NCBI RefSeq assembly: GCF_910592395.1
Contig: NC_088319.1
Span: 15,562,001 to 15,626,000 of the forward strand
Length of the DNA stretch: 64,000 bases
Reading direction: 5' to 3'
Source of the DNA: Lineus longissimus
Lineage: Eukaryota > Nemertea > Pilidiophora > Heteronemertea > Lineidae
Shown: positions 26,862-38,261 of the stretch, in pieces
Layout: each line of letters starts with the position of its first letter
Position numbering within the stretch: the stretch's first letter is position 1
Position numbers and translations under genes: made by a program
The notes under the pieces: generated by a model
Told to the model about the DNA's origin: nothing
Seen by the model: only the letters and a program-made list of their open reading frames with translations
The model's database searches: none

Positions 26862-28369
26862 AGACGGGATAGGAAAAGGGTGCGGGAGGTCATGTGGGGC
26901 GGGGGGGGGGGGAGAGACTATGGTGACCGTTGTGAGAGTTGGAAGTGTGTCTGATGACGGACTTGCTCATTTTGTAGCTATTGTTGTTATTCTAGTTGTT
27001 AGAGTAGTTATCCTAGTTATCTAGCTATTGTAGTTATCTAGCTATTATAGTTGTTATTCTTTTGTTTCCTGCTTATCATCTATTTGAACCTATTCAGCTT
27101 TCAGTTGTCCAGGCCAGGCCAGGTGACCAATGACGATGATAGATTGGGTTCGATTCAAGCTATACGCTTGGTGTATTTGGTTATCGTGACCGGCGACTTG
27201 AGTCTATCTCATCTCATGTCCAAAGCGCGGTGGCTGGGTCCCAGGCATGCTTGCCACTTTGTTCTGCGGTCCTCATCTAAGTTTCGACGGTGATGACATG
27301 GACTTAGGTTCAAAGTACGTGTTCCCCTTGAGTCATTGTGGTTGATTGATGGGGGGAATAGACAGTTGCGTGTCGCTAGTCATTCAATTGGTCCCCTTGT
27401 TTTAGAGTGTTGGCGGGATAAGTCTTACGACTGTTAACAATAGTAAGCAATAGCTGGCCAGCGATCCCCTACCTGATCTCGAGGGGGATGGAATGACTGG
27501 GGTTAAGACCTGTTGTTAACCTGCGGAATTTCGTCGGACGAAATGTCAGGCGTGTCCGTGTGGGACTTGTGCTAAACCTGTTTAGTACATATGACGAAGA
27601 CATTGGGCTCTTTGGATAACAACAGTGTTCTTCACCTCCTTGTGCCTCACAAAGCTAATAATATACACCCCCTGAAATCGACAAGACGGCAATGAAGAAG
27701 GAGAGCCGGCCTCCAACTCGTCAGCCGAGAAGACACTGGATGGACCCCAAGAAGATGTTGCTGCCAATGTTGGAGCCATACAGGGTAAGCATCACTTAGT
27801 CGTCAGTTATGTCTGGATTAAAAGAAGGTGTCAAAATAACTCTGAAAAAAGTATCAATCTGTCGTACAATTTCAACTTTATACGTATTGGGGTGCTACAC
27901 TCAATTCTGTTCAATCTGTTTTAAAACCTCTTCAACCAATTTGGTTCAAGAATGCAATTGAATGTGCTTTGTTGAATTCGCATTGACTGATTCTCATTAA
28001 AACTTGTGGTGTGTGCGTTAATACATATCAAAACAGTCCGTTGACAGGGGTCATGCACACAAGCTTGTGTTCTGTCTTGATTATCTACTAATTACAACAA
28101 AGGGCAGGGACACTCATCCGCGAAAGGCACGTTACTACAATACGTGGCAAGAGTTGCACTTTTCAAATCGAATTGCATGCGCATTAGGCCAAGTGTGGTG
28201 CAGCCGTTTCGAAACTGGTGTAGCCAATTCGTATTCCGGAGAGTGCTCTCTGGAAAACAGTTTTCAATCGGATTCAGTGTGAACGCAGTATGCAGTAGAA
28301 ACACACAGAAATTAGATAAACCCCTCAACAAAATATATGATTCTTTTTAGGCAGCCCGAGCCAACATTG

Positions 28370-28429
28370 TACAAGGGCCACAAGGACAAGGGACACAAGG
28401 ACAAGGGACATAGGAACAAGGAACACAAA
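28370..28429. repeat. Short tandem repeat, acaaggga units
   Basis: Five or six imperfect units of acaaggacaagggacacaag type, spanning about 60 bp. Confidence 0.8.
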
Positions 28430-29558
28430 AGACGATGTTGCAGTCTACAGGGTGAAATTTTGATCTGAATCTTGACGACCAAATAATTAGGAGTCGATCA
28501 GAGAAAAATAATAAAAAAAGAAGTAGAACTTAAAGGGTGTCATTGAAATTAATGTCAACTTATACATAGGAATCATCCCAAATAGACTGAAGCCAAAAGA
28601 AATTATTTCTTTTCTGTGAACCCTCTACCCCCTTATTAATATTATGACTAAAAACTGAAGACTCTGTCTTCATGTCTTCAACAAATGCAATTGGCCAGGA
28701 TTCATGAAGATTACGCCTGCCAAAGAGTTTGCCGATCAACATTTTATTCCCAAGAAAACGCTGTCAACTGACAACCATCTCGCCCATATGAAAAGAAGAA
28801 AATCTTTTGGTTTCAATCTATTCATTTTGAGATAGGTCCTTGAATGTATTTTTCCTGTTATCTAGCCCTCTGCAGATTGAGATGATGGCTGTCGAGAAGA
28901 TCCAACCACTCAACCACAGTCTACAATTCGTGCTATGGTAGATGTGACTCTCAACGATTTTGGATGACAAAGGAATCCAATGCATATATGGTAAATATAA
29001 ACAGATGACAAGACGGTAAATGGGTGAACACGCCATGGGCTGAGTTCGTTTCATCAAGTCGCAAAATGGTTGATTTTATCTTCAAACTGCACGAGCAACC
29101 TCAGTTTGGAATTGAATTGCTGATCAAGTGTCAAGTACTCTAGCGTTGTGGTCGTCAGTATTCTAAGCCTTTTAGAAAATTAACTGGTAAATTTGATGAA
29201 ACTGAATGAAAGGCCCTACGGCACATGCATCAATCATGGTAGAATAATGGAGTAACCTTAAATTTTGTTTTCCAGTCGCTCACAGGTACGGGCAGACGAC
29301 GGAGATTCGAGTGGATTCAGTGGATCGAATGGTTGCGCTGAGGGATCCATGTGCAGGAGTGATGAACCACAGTTCAGCAAACGATGCCTTGACAGACCAA
29401 TTCAAGGAGAACCTTCGCTAAGATGAAGAAGGGAACGTGTTTACTGTGTGGATGGGAAGGACACTTAAATGTCCGTCATTCTAATCGACTATTATGACAA
29501 TATTCTAATTGACTAGAATGACAATCTTAACTCGAAAGGGACTCTCTGGACTTACAGA

Positions 29559-31016
29559 AAGCTACGGACATAGAGCCCTGACATGATACCCTGCAGCCAC
29601 CATGAGGACAGCCTATCTCATACCTACGGAAGGATGCCATCACACGGTAATATAAACAAATCAATTTCAGTTTTTCAAATGCCCTTAGGTATAGCCATTG
29701 GCCTGATTTAGAGATCGTGAGCTCTCTGTTGAGGAACAATTTTCCAATGTTATTTTTGCGACACCAATTACAGTGCAATTTTCATCAAACTCGCGGTGAT
29801 GATAGTTTTGACCAATCTCAATTAGTAAAACAATAAAATGTTGCAAAAATAACTGGACAATAAAGAATGTTCTTGGTTGTAAACAGGATAATTTAGTTAT
29901 GTACATGCAAAGTCAAAGGCTTTAATCACGTTGAAGGGGGACTATAAGCAGGAGGGGGGGGGTTAAATTGGCCATCTTCAGGTGACTAATATGCAAAGTA
30001 AGAGCACTGGGTCAGGTTACATTCAGCACTCCCTCATACAGCGTGAATAGTTTCGACGAGGTGAGAGACCCCTATTGGTGACTTTGTGTTAAACTTATCT
30101 TGCCTACCTTGCGGCTGGCTTTTGATTCCTCTTTGGAAAGCTGCCCAGGCACTTATTTGTCATGAGCATGAATATCAACTGTTGCTGATAAACAATAGCT
30201 GAAGACTCGGTAGAGGACCCTTTGGTAGTGATGGTCAGGGTCTGGTTGCAGGTATTAAATAAAAGTAAAAGTGTGTTGTTTTATTACATAAGCAGTATTA
30301 TGGCAACACCTTTTTGCACTCAATATAAAGAATGGTTAAAACTATCATCTGTGCAATTCTGATGAAAATCGCGTTGTTAGTATTCTAAAATACCTGGATT
30401 TAGAATGAACCGCACTTGTGTAAATGCACCATGTGCCAACAAAGCCTCGTTTTGAGTTCAGCGGTTATGGTTAGGCTGCTTGGGTTGGTGCAATGTCGGT
30501 ATTGATTGACTAACCAAAACCACAAGGGCGGAGCTAAACCTCGGTTCAAAATAATGACTTGGAAAATGCTCCTTAACCAAACCGCCCTTTTGACAAAACT
30601 TCCCAAATTCTAGTCCTTTACCTCCCTCTGAAACTGCTGATTAAGGATAGAATTAGTCATTGTAATGAAATCAGGCATGTCGGGGAGGAACACAGATTTG
30701 TGTCTCTTGCTCATCCAAAGCAGCGCTCAGCGTGAGAGTCCTAAATGAAGGTTTAATAGAGAAGATGTTTTCGAAAAGTTCTTTGTCTGAAACCTATAGC
30801 ACTTTTCTTAACCAGCATGAATTGTCTACTACCACAAGATTATACGGTCAGCACAATGGCCCGGCCCCTTGACATTGAATTATCAACTTGAGCATGAATG
30901 AACAACCTTAATTTTATGTTGTCTTTTTCTTTTCAGCATGATGAGCCATCCCACAGAAGGGAGAAGGATGTTGTTGACCCAGCACATCCCAACCATGCTC
31001 CCATCGCCGTCAAGTA
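29559..31016 (+). other. Two exon-like blocks that join into a 41-residue frame (speculative)
   Basis: Block 1, about 29559-29646, follows ggacttacag and ends before gtaatat. Within it an ATG in good context (gccaccATGA) reads MRTAYLIPTEGCHHT in phase 0. Block 2 begins after ttttcag near 30937 and reads HDEPSHRREKDVVDPAH and on to a TAA at about 31016. Joining them gives 41 residues. With such short frames chance is a serious explanation. Confidence 0.2.
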
Positions 31017-31526
31017 ACAGTACGACGGTTAGATTGTATTTTGTCACCGTAGGCTTTATCGTTTTATCAAAATATCTGATTGAAAGGTGATTTAATGAAA
31101 ATTCTAATTTTTCTGATGGTGAGAAGGCAAATTTTTACTTTGCTTATGACAAGCATAGATTATTTTAATCTATGTTTGGTTATGATCATGACTTGTGCCA
31201 TGGTTCAAAATCTTACACTTTTCAAAGAAGGGATTGAAATTATCATTATGGGGGGGGGGGGGGGTGGTGGCTTGTTTATGGCTAACAAGGGAGCCAATGA
31301 TAAGTCACTCCAGAACCCAAACAAAATAATTTTCAAGCTAAGTTTTGTTCTTACGATAAGAAGGAATAACAATTTGGGGGATGGGTTGTTTGTGGCTACC
31401 AGAGAAGCCAACAGCTGCCAGATGAGGACCCTGAAATTCTTTTCAGGCAAAAGTTATTTGTATGCTTAAAAATCACCGAATTCATCAGATATTTACTGGT
31501 ATATCCATCACTTTCGACATGGGGTC

Positions 31527-31569
31527 CATGTGTTCTTGTTTCGCTGACCCCACGAAACAAGAACACATG
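31527..31569. repeat. Perfect 17-bp inverted repeat with 9-nt loop
   Basis: catgtgttcttgtttcg at 31527-31543 is the exact complement of cgaaacaagaacacatg at 31553-31569, with loop ctgacccca. No flanking repeat explains it. Confidence 0.85.
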
Positions 31570-32734
31570 TGTCTGATGGAACTGTAGGCCTTTCATACTG
31601 TTTCTCAATCTCATCAGTACCACAGAATCAACTGACATGGCCTGGGCTCTGATGCCCATGACCTTACATCACACTGGCTGGTTCAGTTGCTCAATACATG
31701 TACTATCATGCTCGAGACAAATGACCAACAGTGAATTGTTGAATTTAAATTTCCTCCTTGAAGAAATACCAAAACATCTTTCCAGTTGAACTAAAACAGT
31801 CAGATTTAAAACTCTCACTGTTTTATTCTAAATTTAAAGACTGATCCTTCCCTAGTGGTCACACTGTGAGCCGTTGTCAAAGCATGTCATTCGACAATGG
31901 TGGCATGCATGCATGTTTTGTTACGGCTTACCAGGGACCCCAAATTGTTGATGATGATGTTGTCCATGGGTACATCACCTTGGGCAATGAGTTCCTTGAT
32001 GACAATTTTTTACATGATACTGAATTGATTGAGAAAAGTGTAGCTTAAAAACGTTAACTTTTAGACGTTTTAAAACTTTTGTCCTGTATGAATGTATTTG
32101 TAAATCTTGCATGTAAATATTTTGTAAAATGTCTTATGAGATCTAGACTCCATGACTTGGCAAAAAGTATGGCAAAGCCAACTTTTAATCTTTGCCCTGT
32201 CGAGGTCACCTCTTTTGTCATGCAAACGACATGTCAGAACTGCTCCCTTTGTTATGCTAAGTGGCAGCCAGCTCTGTCCAGTGGCCATGACAAATGTGGT
32301 TCCTTTGTTATTCAAATCATCAGCAGTGACCAAATCTATTGTAAGCTCACATGGCTCACCTGAAGGCATGAACAATAGGTTTTAATACAATAGCTATTCA
32401 TGTATTATAAACATGATGAATGCATGGAGAGGTTTAGTGCTAACTCAAACCATTGTGGTGGAGTACATGTAGTTGAGTCTATTGTTTTTGATCTCAATTT
32501 AGCATTGTGTTACTGGACACTTATCAGTGTTTCTTTGTGACATCTTGTAAAGAAGTTGACCACGTCTTAAAGGGATAGAAAAACTATCATATCTCCCGGT
32601 CCTCTTCTTGTATTGGGCTTTCGGAGTGGTGCAGCCAAAAAATAATGTACTACGATCATTGTATGAACTATAATATACAATGTATTAAGTCATTTCAAAC
32701 ATAAGCACCTCTCACCTGTGTGATGGAGATGGCG

Positions 32735-32835
32735 ACTCCCTCCGACTGCGTAGGTTTTCTCCCGGTATGCGGGTTTCCTCCTACACTACATTCCAAATCG
32801 TCATCTGTTTTCTTTGTAATGTACAGCAATAAAGT
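32735..32835 (+). repeat. Likely 3' end of a dispersed element
   Basis: ggttttctcccggtatgcgg followed by gtttcctcctacactaca resembles a word I often see in dispersed repeats of marine invertebrates. It is followed by AATAAA at about 32829 and a T/A-rich tail. No coding frame is present. Confidence 0.35.
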
Positions 32836-33797
32836 TTTTTTGAAAGAGAAACATTTTTTTTCTTATTGACTCGCCTGTTGACACACCATCACTAATCGAA
32901 ACTTTTCATCGGAGCCACTGTTGTGCTTACCAGATATTGACCTTAAAAATTGGTCAAATAAAAAATCTCCCCCCCCCCCCCCGAGGTCATCTTACCAAGT
33001 GGATTATGCATAAGGTTGCAACGACCAGAACCACTGTCTTGGACTACAAGCATACTGACCTTTGCACCCAAGGAGAATAGTCCATTGATCATAATATTTG
33101 TTTGCATGGTAGTTCACTACCACTCGAGCTGTTTACATGCTGGGTAAAAAAACAGTGGCATTCATTACAAGATAAGCCCCGAACCACAATCCTAGTCATG
33201 CTAAAAAAAGTCCCTTTCTTTTGATACAGATTATCGTGTTCCCCGAAATCTCATTCTGAGGAAATCGGGGGTTAATGTTCACTTCTCAGCTTCAAACCCC
33301 CCTAGGGACAATGTCACAATCTGTTCAACGCCAGCATGGGCTGTCCACAGGTGGCACCAGCCACCATTGTCCTTGCAGCATGGTGGATTATCAGGTCTTG
33401 ATCAGGAGCAGGAATATCACCAGCTTCTTTTGCCAAATCCGTGTTCAGCATCGCTTGAACGGTTTGGGTGCACAAAGGACTACTCATTTTGTATGTACAC
33501 TCCTGGGAGGTCGAGATTTCATGCATCCACATCAATTTGACCCTGGAGCATCATCAGACGTTGTGACATTGTCCCTCCCTGTGGCATCTACCACTAAGTC
33601 TTTGTGCAAATGCTCACATCATAAAAAAGGATCACAGAACTACCCCGAGTGATTGTGATCTCCAGTCAAAGACCAACATTAACTGGATGCATCAGGACTC
33701 CACCCTACCGTTCTTCTGCCCATGAGATGTAATCCTTTCAACTGCAAGTGATTCCACTTGAAAGTAACTACGGTTCCTATCAGATTTACAGTACTGC

Positions 33798-33994
33798 CAC
33801 GTGCGTCAGAGTTTCCCGCCAGAAGAATGAGAAGGTCACATGACAGAGGGAATTCCTCAGCCGGTCAACACTTACCACTTCCCACAGAACATTGCAGAAT
33901 GATCCGCCAATAAGCGGCTCGTGTTTTGTTAAAAAATATAAGATTGGAGTTGAAATACTCCGTAAAGATCCCATATACGGTGATCTTTTCAAAC
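33798..33994 (+). promoter_or_regulatory. Candidate PIGA promoter and 5'UTR
   Basis: CACGTG (E-box) at 33798-33803 and tttcccgcc (E2F-like) at 33812-33820 lie about 180 bp upstream of the PIGA start codon. No TATA box is evident, as expected for a housekeeping gene. The transcription start is not determinable here. Confidence 0.3.
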
Positions 33995-36900
33995 ATGCAT
34001 CGAATCTGGTAATTATATACAATAATTTATTATTCACGTAGTTTCTATAATCATAATACACACTTGGTATGACTAATTTGGTCATTCAATCAATGGCATC
34101 CGACAATCGGACATGTCACATGGACTAATGCACACATGTGTCATTTCCCCCAACCTGATCTTTTTTCTGACATCTAATTGTTCGCCACACATCACAGGAA
34201 CGTAACACATAAGTGAACACAGGTTGGGCAATGCTTCAAAAGATTACCGTCAATGTACTTTTCATTAGGTCATCCAACATGTCCATCAGCGGCATAGATT
34301 GACATCATCGATCGACGTCATCTTCATTCCAGCATTGCAATGCCAATGGCAATGTCTTCAAAACCTTGTCCTGACTCAGTTTCTTGATGCTGATTGACGC
34401 TGTTTAGGAGCACTCAACATGCTAATCTAGATGACTTGATTTTTGAAGTATTCGTCACTACTTTCGCACACTTGTAAAAGGTTACCAAAAGTGATGACAA
34501 AGCCAAAGGTTGAACAAATAAAAAATGACTGAAACTTTGCAACAGTCTTGTCGTTGTCATTGATAATTATGCTTTTCTTTCAGTATGGTCTCAGACTTTT
34601 TCTACCCAAACATGGGTGGAGTGGAAAGTCATATTTACCAGTTGTCCCAATGTCTTGTGGCAAGAGGTCATGAAGTGGTGATAGTCACACATGTGTACGG
34701 CGACAGAAAGGGAGTTAGATATCTCACCAACGGAATAAAGGTAGGAATATCAAAAGACAAACTGAGTTTAAAAAGAAGATCATTTTTACCAAGCTGCCAG
34801 TTGTCCAGCAGTCTTATTCCATTGTACAGTTCTACAAGCAGTTCCCATTGACTATCAAATTGCACACAAAGTGGAAAAATTCAAAGTGTGACTGAAGTAT
34901 CACGCCATTCCGATTTTAATCTTGACCTGAGTGAGCCATCCATCTCCAAGTTGTCCCTTTATAATCATTTTTATATGAAATTGTTACCCAGGGGCACTTT
35001 TCTTCCCGATAAATTTGTAACTTGACTCTGTTTTGTATATCATTACAGGTCTACTACCTCCCACTCCAGCCATTCTATAATCAGTGTATCTTACCGACAC
35101 TATTTGTAGCTTTCCCTCTTATAAGAAATATCATCCTAAGAGAAAAGATAACAATGGTTCATGGACATTCAGTGAGTACATTTTCAAATCAACATCATTA
35201 TGATGTTATCTGAACTTCAAACGTTTTCGAGGGCAGCCTACCCTTTAAAAGTCTGTAAAAACCGACTGCGCATAATCAGCACAGTAACATAATAAAGTTC
35301 ATAGCTTTACCGGATAATGTTTTGTATGTTTTACTTGTCAATGTAGAAGGCTTCTGTAGATATATCGCCTTGACCAGCTACATGTTGGAATGTGGTACAA
35401 GTTAATCTCGCTACGTTTTGTTTTTTAGTCATTCTCTGCCTTGGCACACGAGGCCATGTTCCATGCTCGAACCATGGGTATCAAAGCTGTGTTTACGGAT
35501 CATTCCCTTTTTGGTTTTGCCGATGCCAGCAGTATTTTGACGAACAAATTCCTCAAATTTTCCCTTGCTGGGTGCAACCATGTTATATGCGTGTCTCATA
35601 CCAGGTAAGCAACTGTCAGAGTGGTGTGCAGTGGTAAGACGTATGTTCGAAATTAACCTCAGTGCCTGTCTTCTCTGAGGGAAAGGTTCAACATCCAGTC
35701 GCGCAAGTGAAAAATGAAAAGTCCTTTGCCAGAGCACTTTATGTTGGATAACAACACAACAGTTGTTTTTTTAGATTTGACAAAATAAAACAAAAAAAGT
35801 GCCATGGCCGTGGGAAGAAGGAACACATGTCCTGTGGCAAGAAAGTGGCATTAGAATTCCAAATTTACCTTTCAGCAAAGAAAATACAGTCCTGCGGTCG
35901 TCCATCAAACCACATTTAGTGTCTGTGATCCCTAATGCTGTTGATGCCACAATGTTTACTCCAGACCCGAGCAAACGGACACCTAATACGAGTAAGTCCA
36001 GTGGTCATGTAGTGGTCTGTAATCCCTTGGCCAATTTAGAAAAATTAGATTGGTCAAAAAAACCCTGTTCATTCAGAATTCCACCCTATATTAAACTGTT
36101 CACCCTGACCAGACGAAATTTATAATACTTTGATGCCTCCATTTTCAGTAACTGTAGTTATTGTAAGTCGTCTTGTCTACAGGAAGGGCACAGATCTTCT
36201 GGCCGCAATAATACCAGAAATCTGCAAGAGATACAGCAATGTGCAGTTCCTTATAGGTGAGTATTGTCTCTAGGGACACGTTGGATCCAAAATTTCGCCA
36301 GGCCTTCAATGATATCTGTGCTCCTAATTTCCTAAAGTCAAATATACCACCCTTGCGACCATGTGTAGCACCAGGCAATTGCTCCTTATCTGATACATCT
36401 CCTAGTCTTCTTTAATGCTTGATCTTAGATACAGAGCTGAAAAGAACCTTTGTTTACAGGTGGAGATGGACCAAAACGAGTCGTCTTGGAAGAAGTCCGT
36501 GATTACTACGACTTACAGGACAGGGTGACGTTCCTTGGCACTGTCGACCATGACAAAGTTCGAGATGTGCTGGTACATGGCGATATCTTCCTCAATACAT
36601 CACTGACGGAGGCATTTTGTATTGCTATTGTTGAAGCTGCGTGTTGTGGGTAAGAAATGCATGATAATCTTCATTCTCCAAGCTGATTGAAGGATATTCT
36701 CTCTGCCAGTGCCAGTACTGACTTCCATTACACTGTGAGATCCTAGATTGTGAGGTCCTCCTCACAGAGGCTTAGGGAGGTTCCAGTATTTACATGTCCC
36801 GTATATATATTCTTTGGTTAAGAGATAATGCTGTTGAGTATGTCACACTATAATGTCTTTTCAGTCTCCAAGTCGTGAGTACGAGAGTTGGTGGGGTACC

Positions 36901-38069
36901 TGAAGTTCTTCCTCCACAGTTCATCAGAATGGCTGAACCAAGTGTCAAAGGTAGGACACACTTGAACTCACACTTTTTACTTCAAAGGAGAAGGCGAATC
37001 TTTCTTTCAATATGCTTGCTCTATTCCTGTTTCTTGAGTAAACTATTTTTCTGAAAGTTTTTTCAATTTTGTGTCATCCAAGCAAGGCCTATCTGGGTTT
37101 GTTGTTCAGAATGTTCCTTCTCCTTGACTGGGTGTCAACCAAGGCTAAGGTGACCAGTCTCTCCCATGAGAAAATCAACCAATGAAATAATCGGCATCAT
37201 TTCATCCTTCAGCACTGGTAGAGGAACTTGACAAAGCTATCCAAGATTGTATCCAAGGGAATGTGATACCAGCACATGACAGCCACATGATTGTGAAGAA
37301 TCTTTACACATGGCACGACGTTGCGAGGAGAACGGAGATTGTTTATGACAGCATAGCAGAAGAACCCCAGGATAGTCTCGAAGACAGGATATGCAGGTAG
37401 ATAAAGGTTTCGGAATAATTTGTGCTGGGTTGCGAGTGGGGCCCTTCCTCAAAGTACATTTTGCTCAACAACTTCAGGAACGTCTGGTTTAGGGGCAGCA
37501 AGTCAAGTTAGGTTTTTGTTTTTATTGCAGGTATTACCAGTGTGGTGCAGTAGCAGGGAAGTTGTTTGCCTTGGTAGCCGTCATTGATGTCATATTTCTT
37601 TTCTTTCTCAAGTGGATCTTTCCGGCAGAGGTAAGCATATAGAGAAGAAGCATTGTCTTGAGCATGACCTTAGTTATGGTGTGGTTCATTATGAATGAAC
37701 CACATTATGAATGAACCACATTGATCAACCACGTTGTTCATTATTATGAATAACAGAATGAATGCCGAACTGGAGGTTTTGTTATACATGTACATCTCGT
37801 CAAACACCACGATGTAATTTTTGAACATGGACATATCAGACTTACATGTAGATGTGCATGTCTCTGTACATTGATGCTTCCTTCATTATGAGCATAGTTC
37901 CTTGGTCCCAAAGAGTTCCTTATAGTGATGTTGAACTGTTCTAACCTTCCAGGAAATCGACATCGCTCCTGACTTTCCTAGCAAGGAAATGAGCAATAGG
38001 AATGGTGCTTTTTTGCCATCGAATACAAATCAGACAAGACCATTCAATTCACATTTCAAGAGTTCTTGA
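33995..38069 (+). CDS. PIGA: GPI-GlcNAc transferase catalytic subunit PIG-A, complete
   Basis: Eleven exons join in frame to 456 residues: 33995-34008, 34584-34740, 35049-35171, 35429-35604, 35876-35991, 36149-36256, 36460-36649, 36865-36950, 37213-37396, 37531-37630, 37953-38069. PIG-A is the GT4-family catalytic subunit that moves GlcNAc from UDP-GlcNAc to phosphatidylinositol on the cytoplasmic face of the ER, the first step of GPI-anchor synthesis. Visible marks: [20 protein letters not shown] near the start, [43 protein letters not shown], and the donor-binding EX7E in [16 protein letters not shown] hydrophobic segment, [18 protein letters not shown], near the C terminus is the ER anchor. 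The first exon codes only MHRIC before splicing into MVSDFF; this phase match chose the start. The C-terminal tail is short. Confidence 0.96.
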
Positions 38070-38261
38070 CGAAATCTTCCAAATTCGAAAGTGTAATCTC
38101 GGACACTGCGTGAGGAGATGCTATGTGAGAATGTGCTGTATGGTGTATTGTCTGCCTCTTGTGCCACTGTCAAAACATTTCCCACCAACTTTGTGCCGTA
38201 TTGGTGGGGCCAAATGGGACAAAACACATGACGCCATAGAAATGAGACAACTTGTTAACAT

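Larger units (their letters stand above)
26900..33790. other. Long interval without an established gene
   Basis: Mostly AT-rich single-copy-looking sequence with homopolymer tracts (G run at 31250-31264, C run at 32969-32982). There are short exon-like blocks with acceptors and donors, for example a block ending at the donor 27783 and acceptors at about 28350, 29276 and 30937. None joins into a protein I recognise. A noncoding transcript is possible but unproven. Confidence 0.4.

Noticed and set aside
33275-33652. 125-codon plus-strand frame before PIGA
   Set aside because: No recognisable motif and low-complexity residue mix; more likely chance or 5' sequence than a gene.
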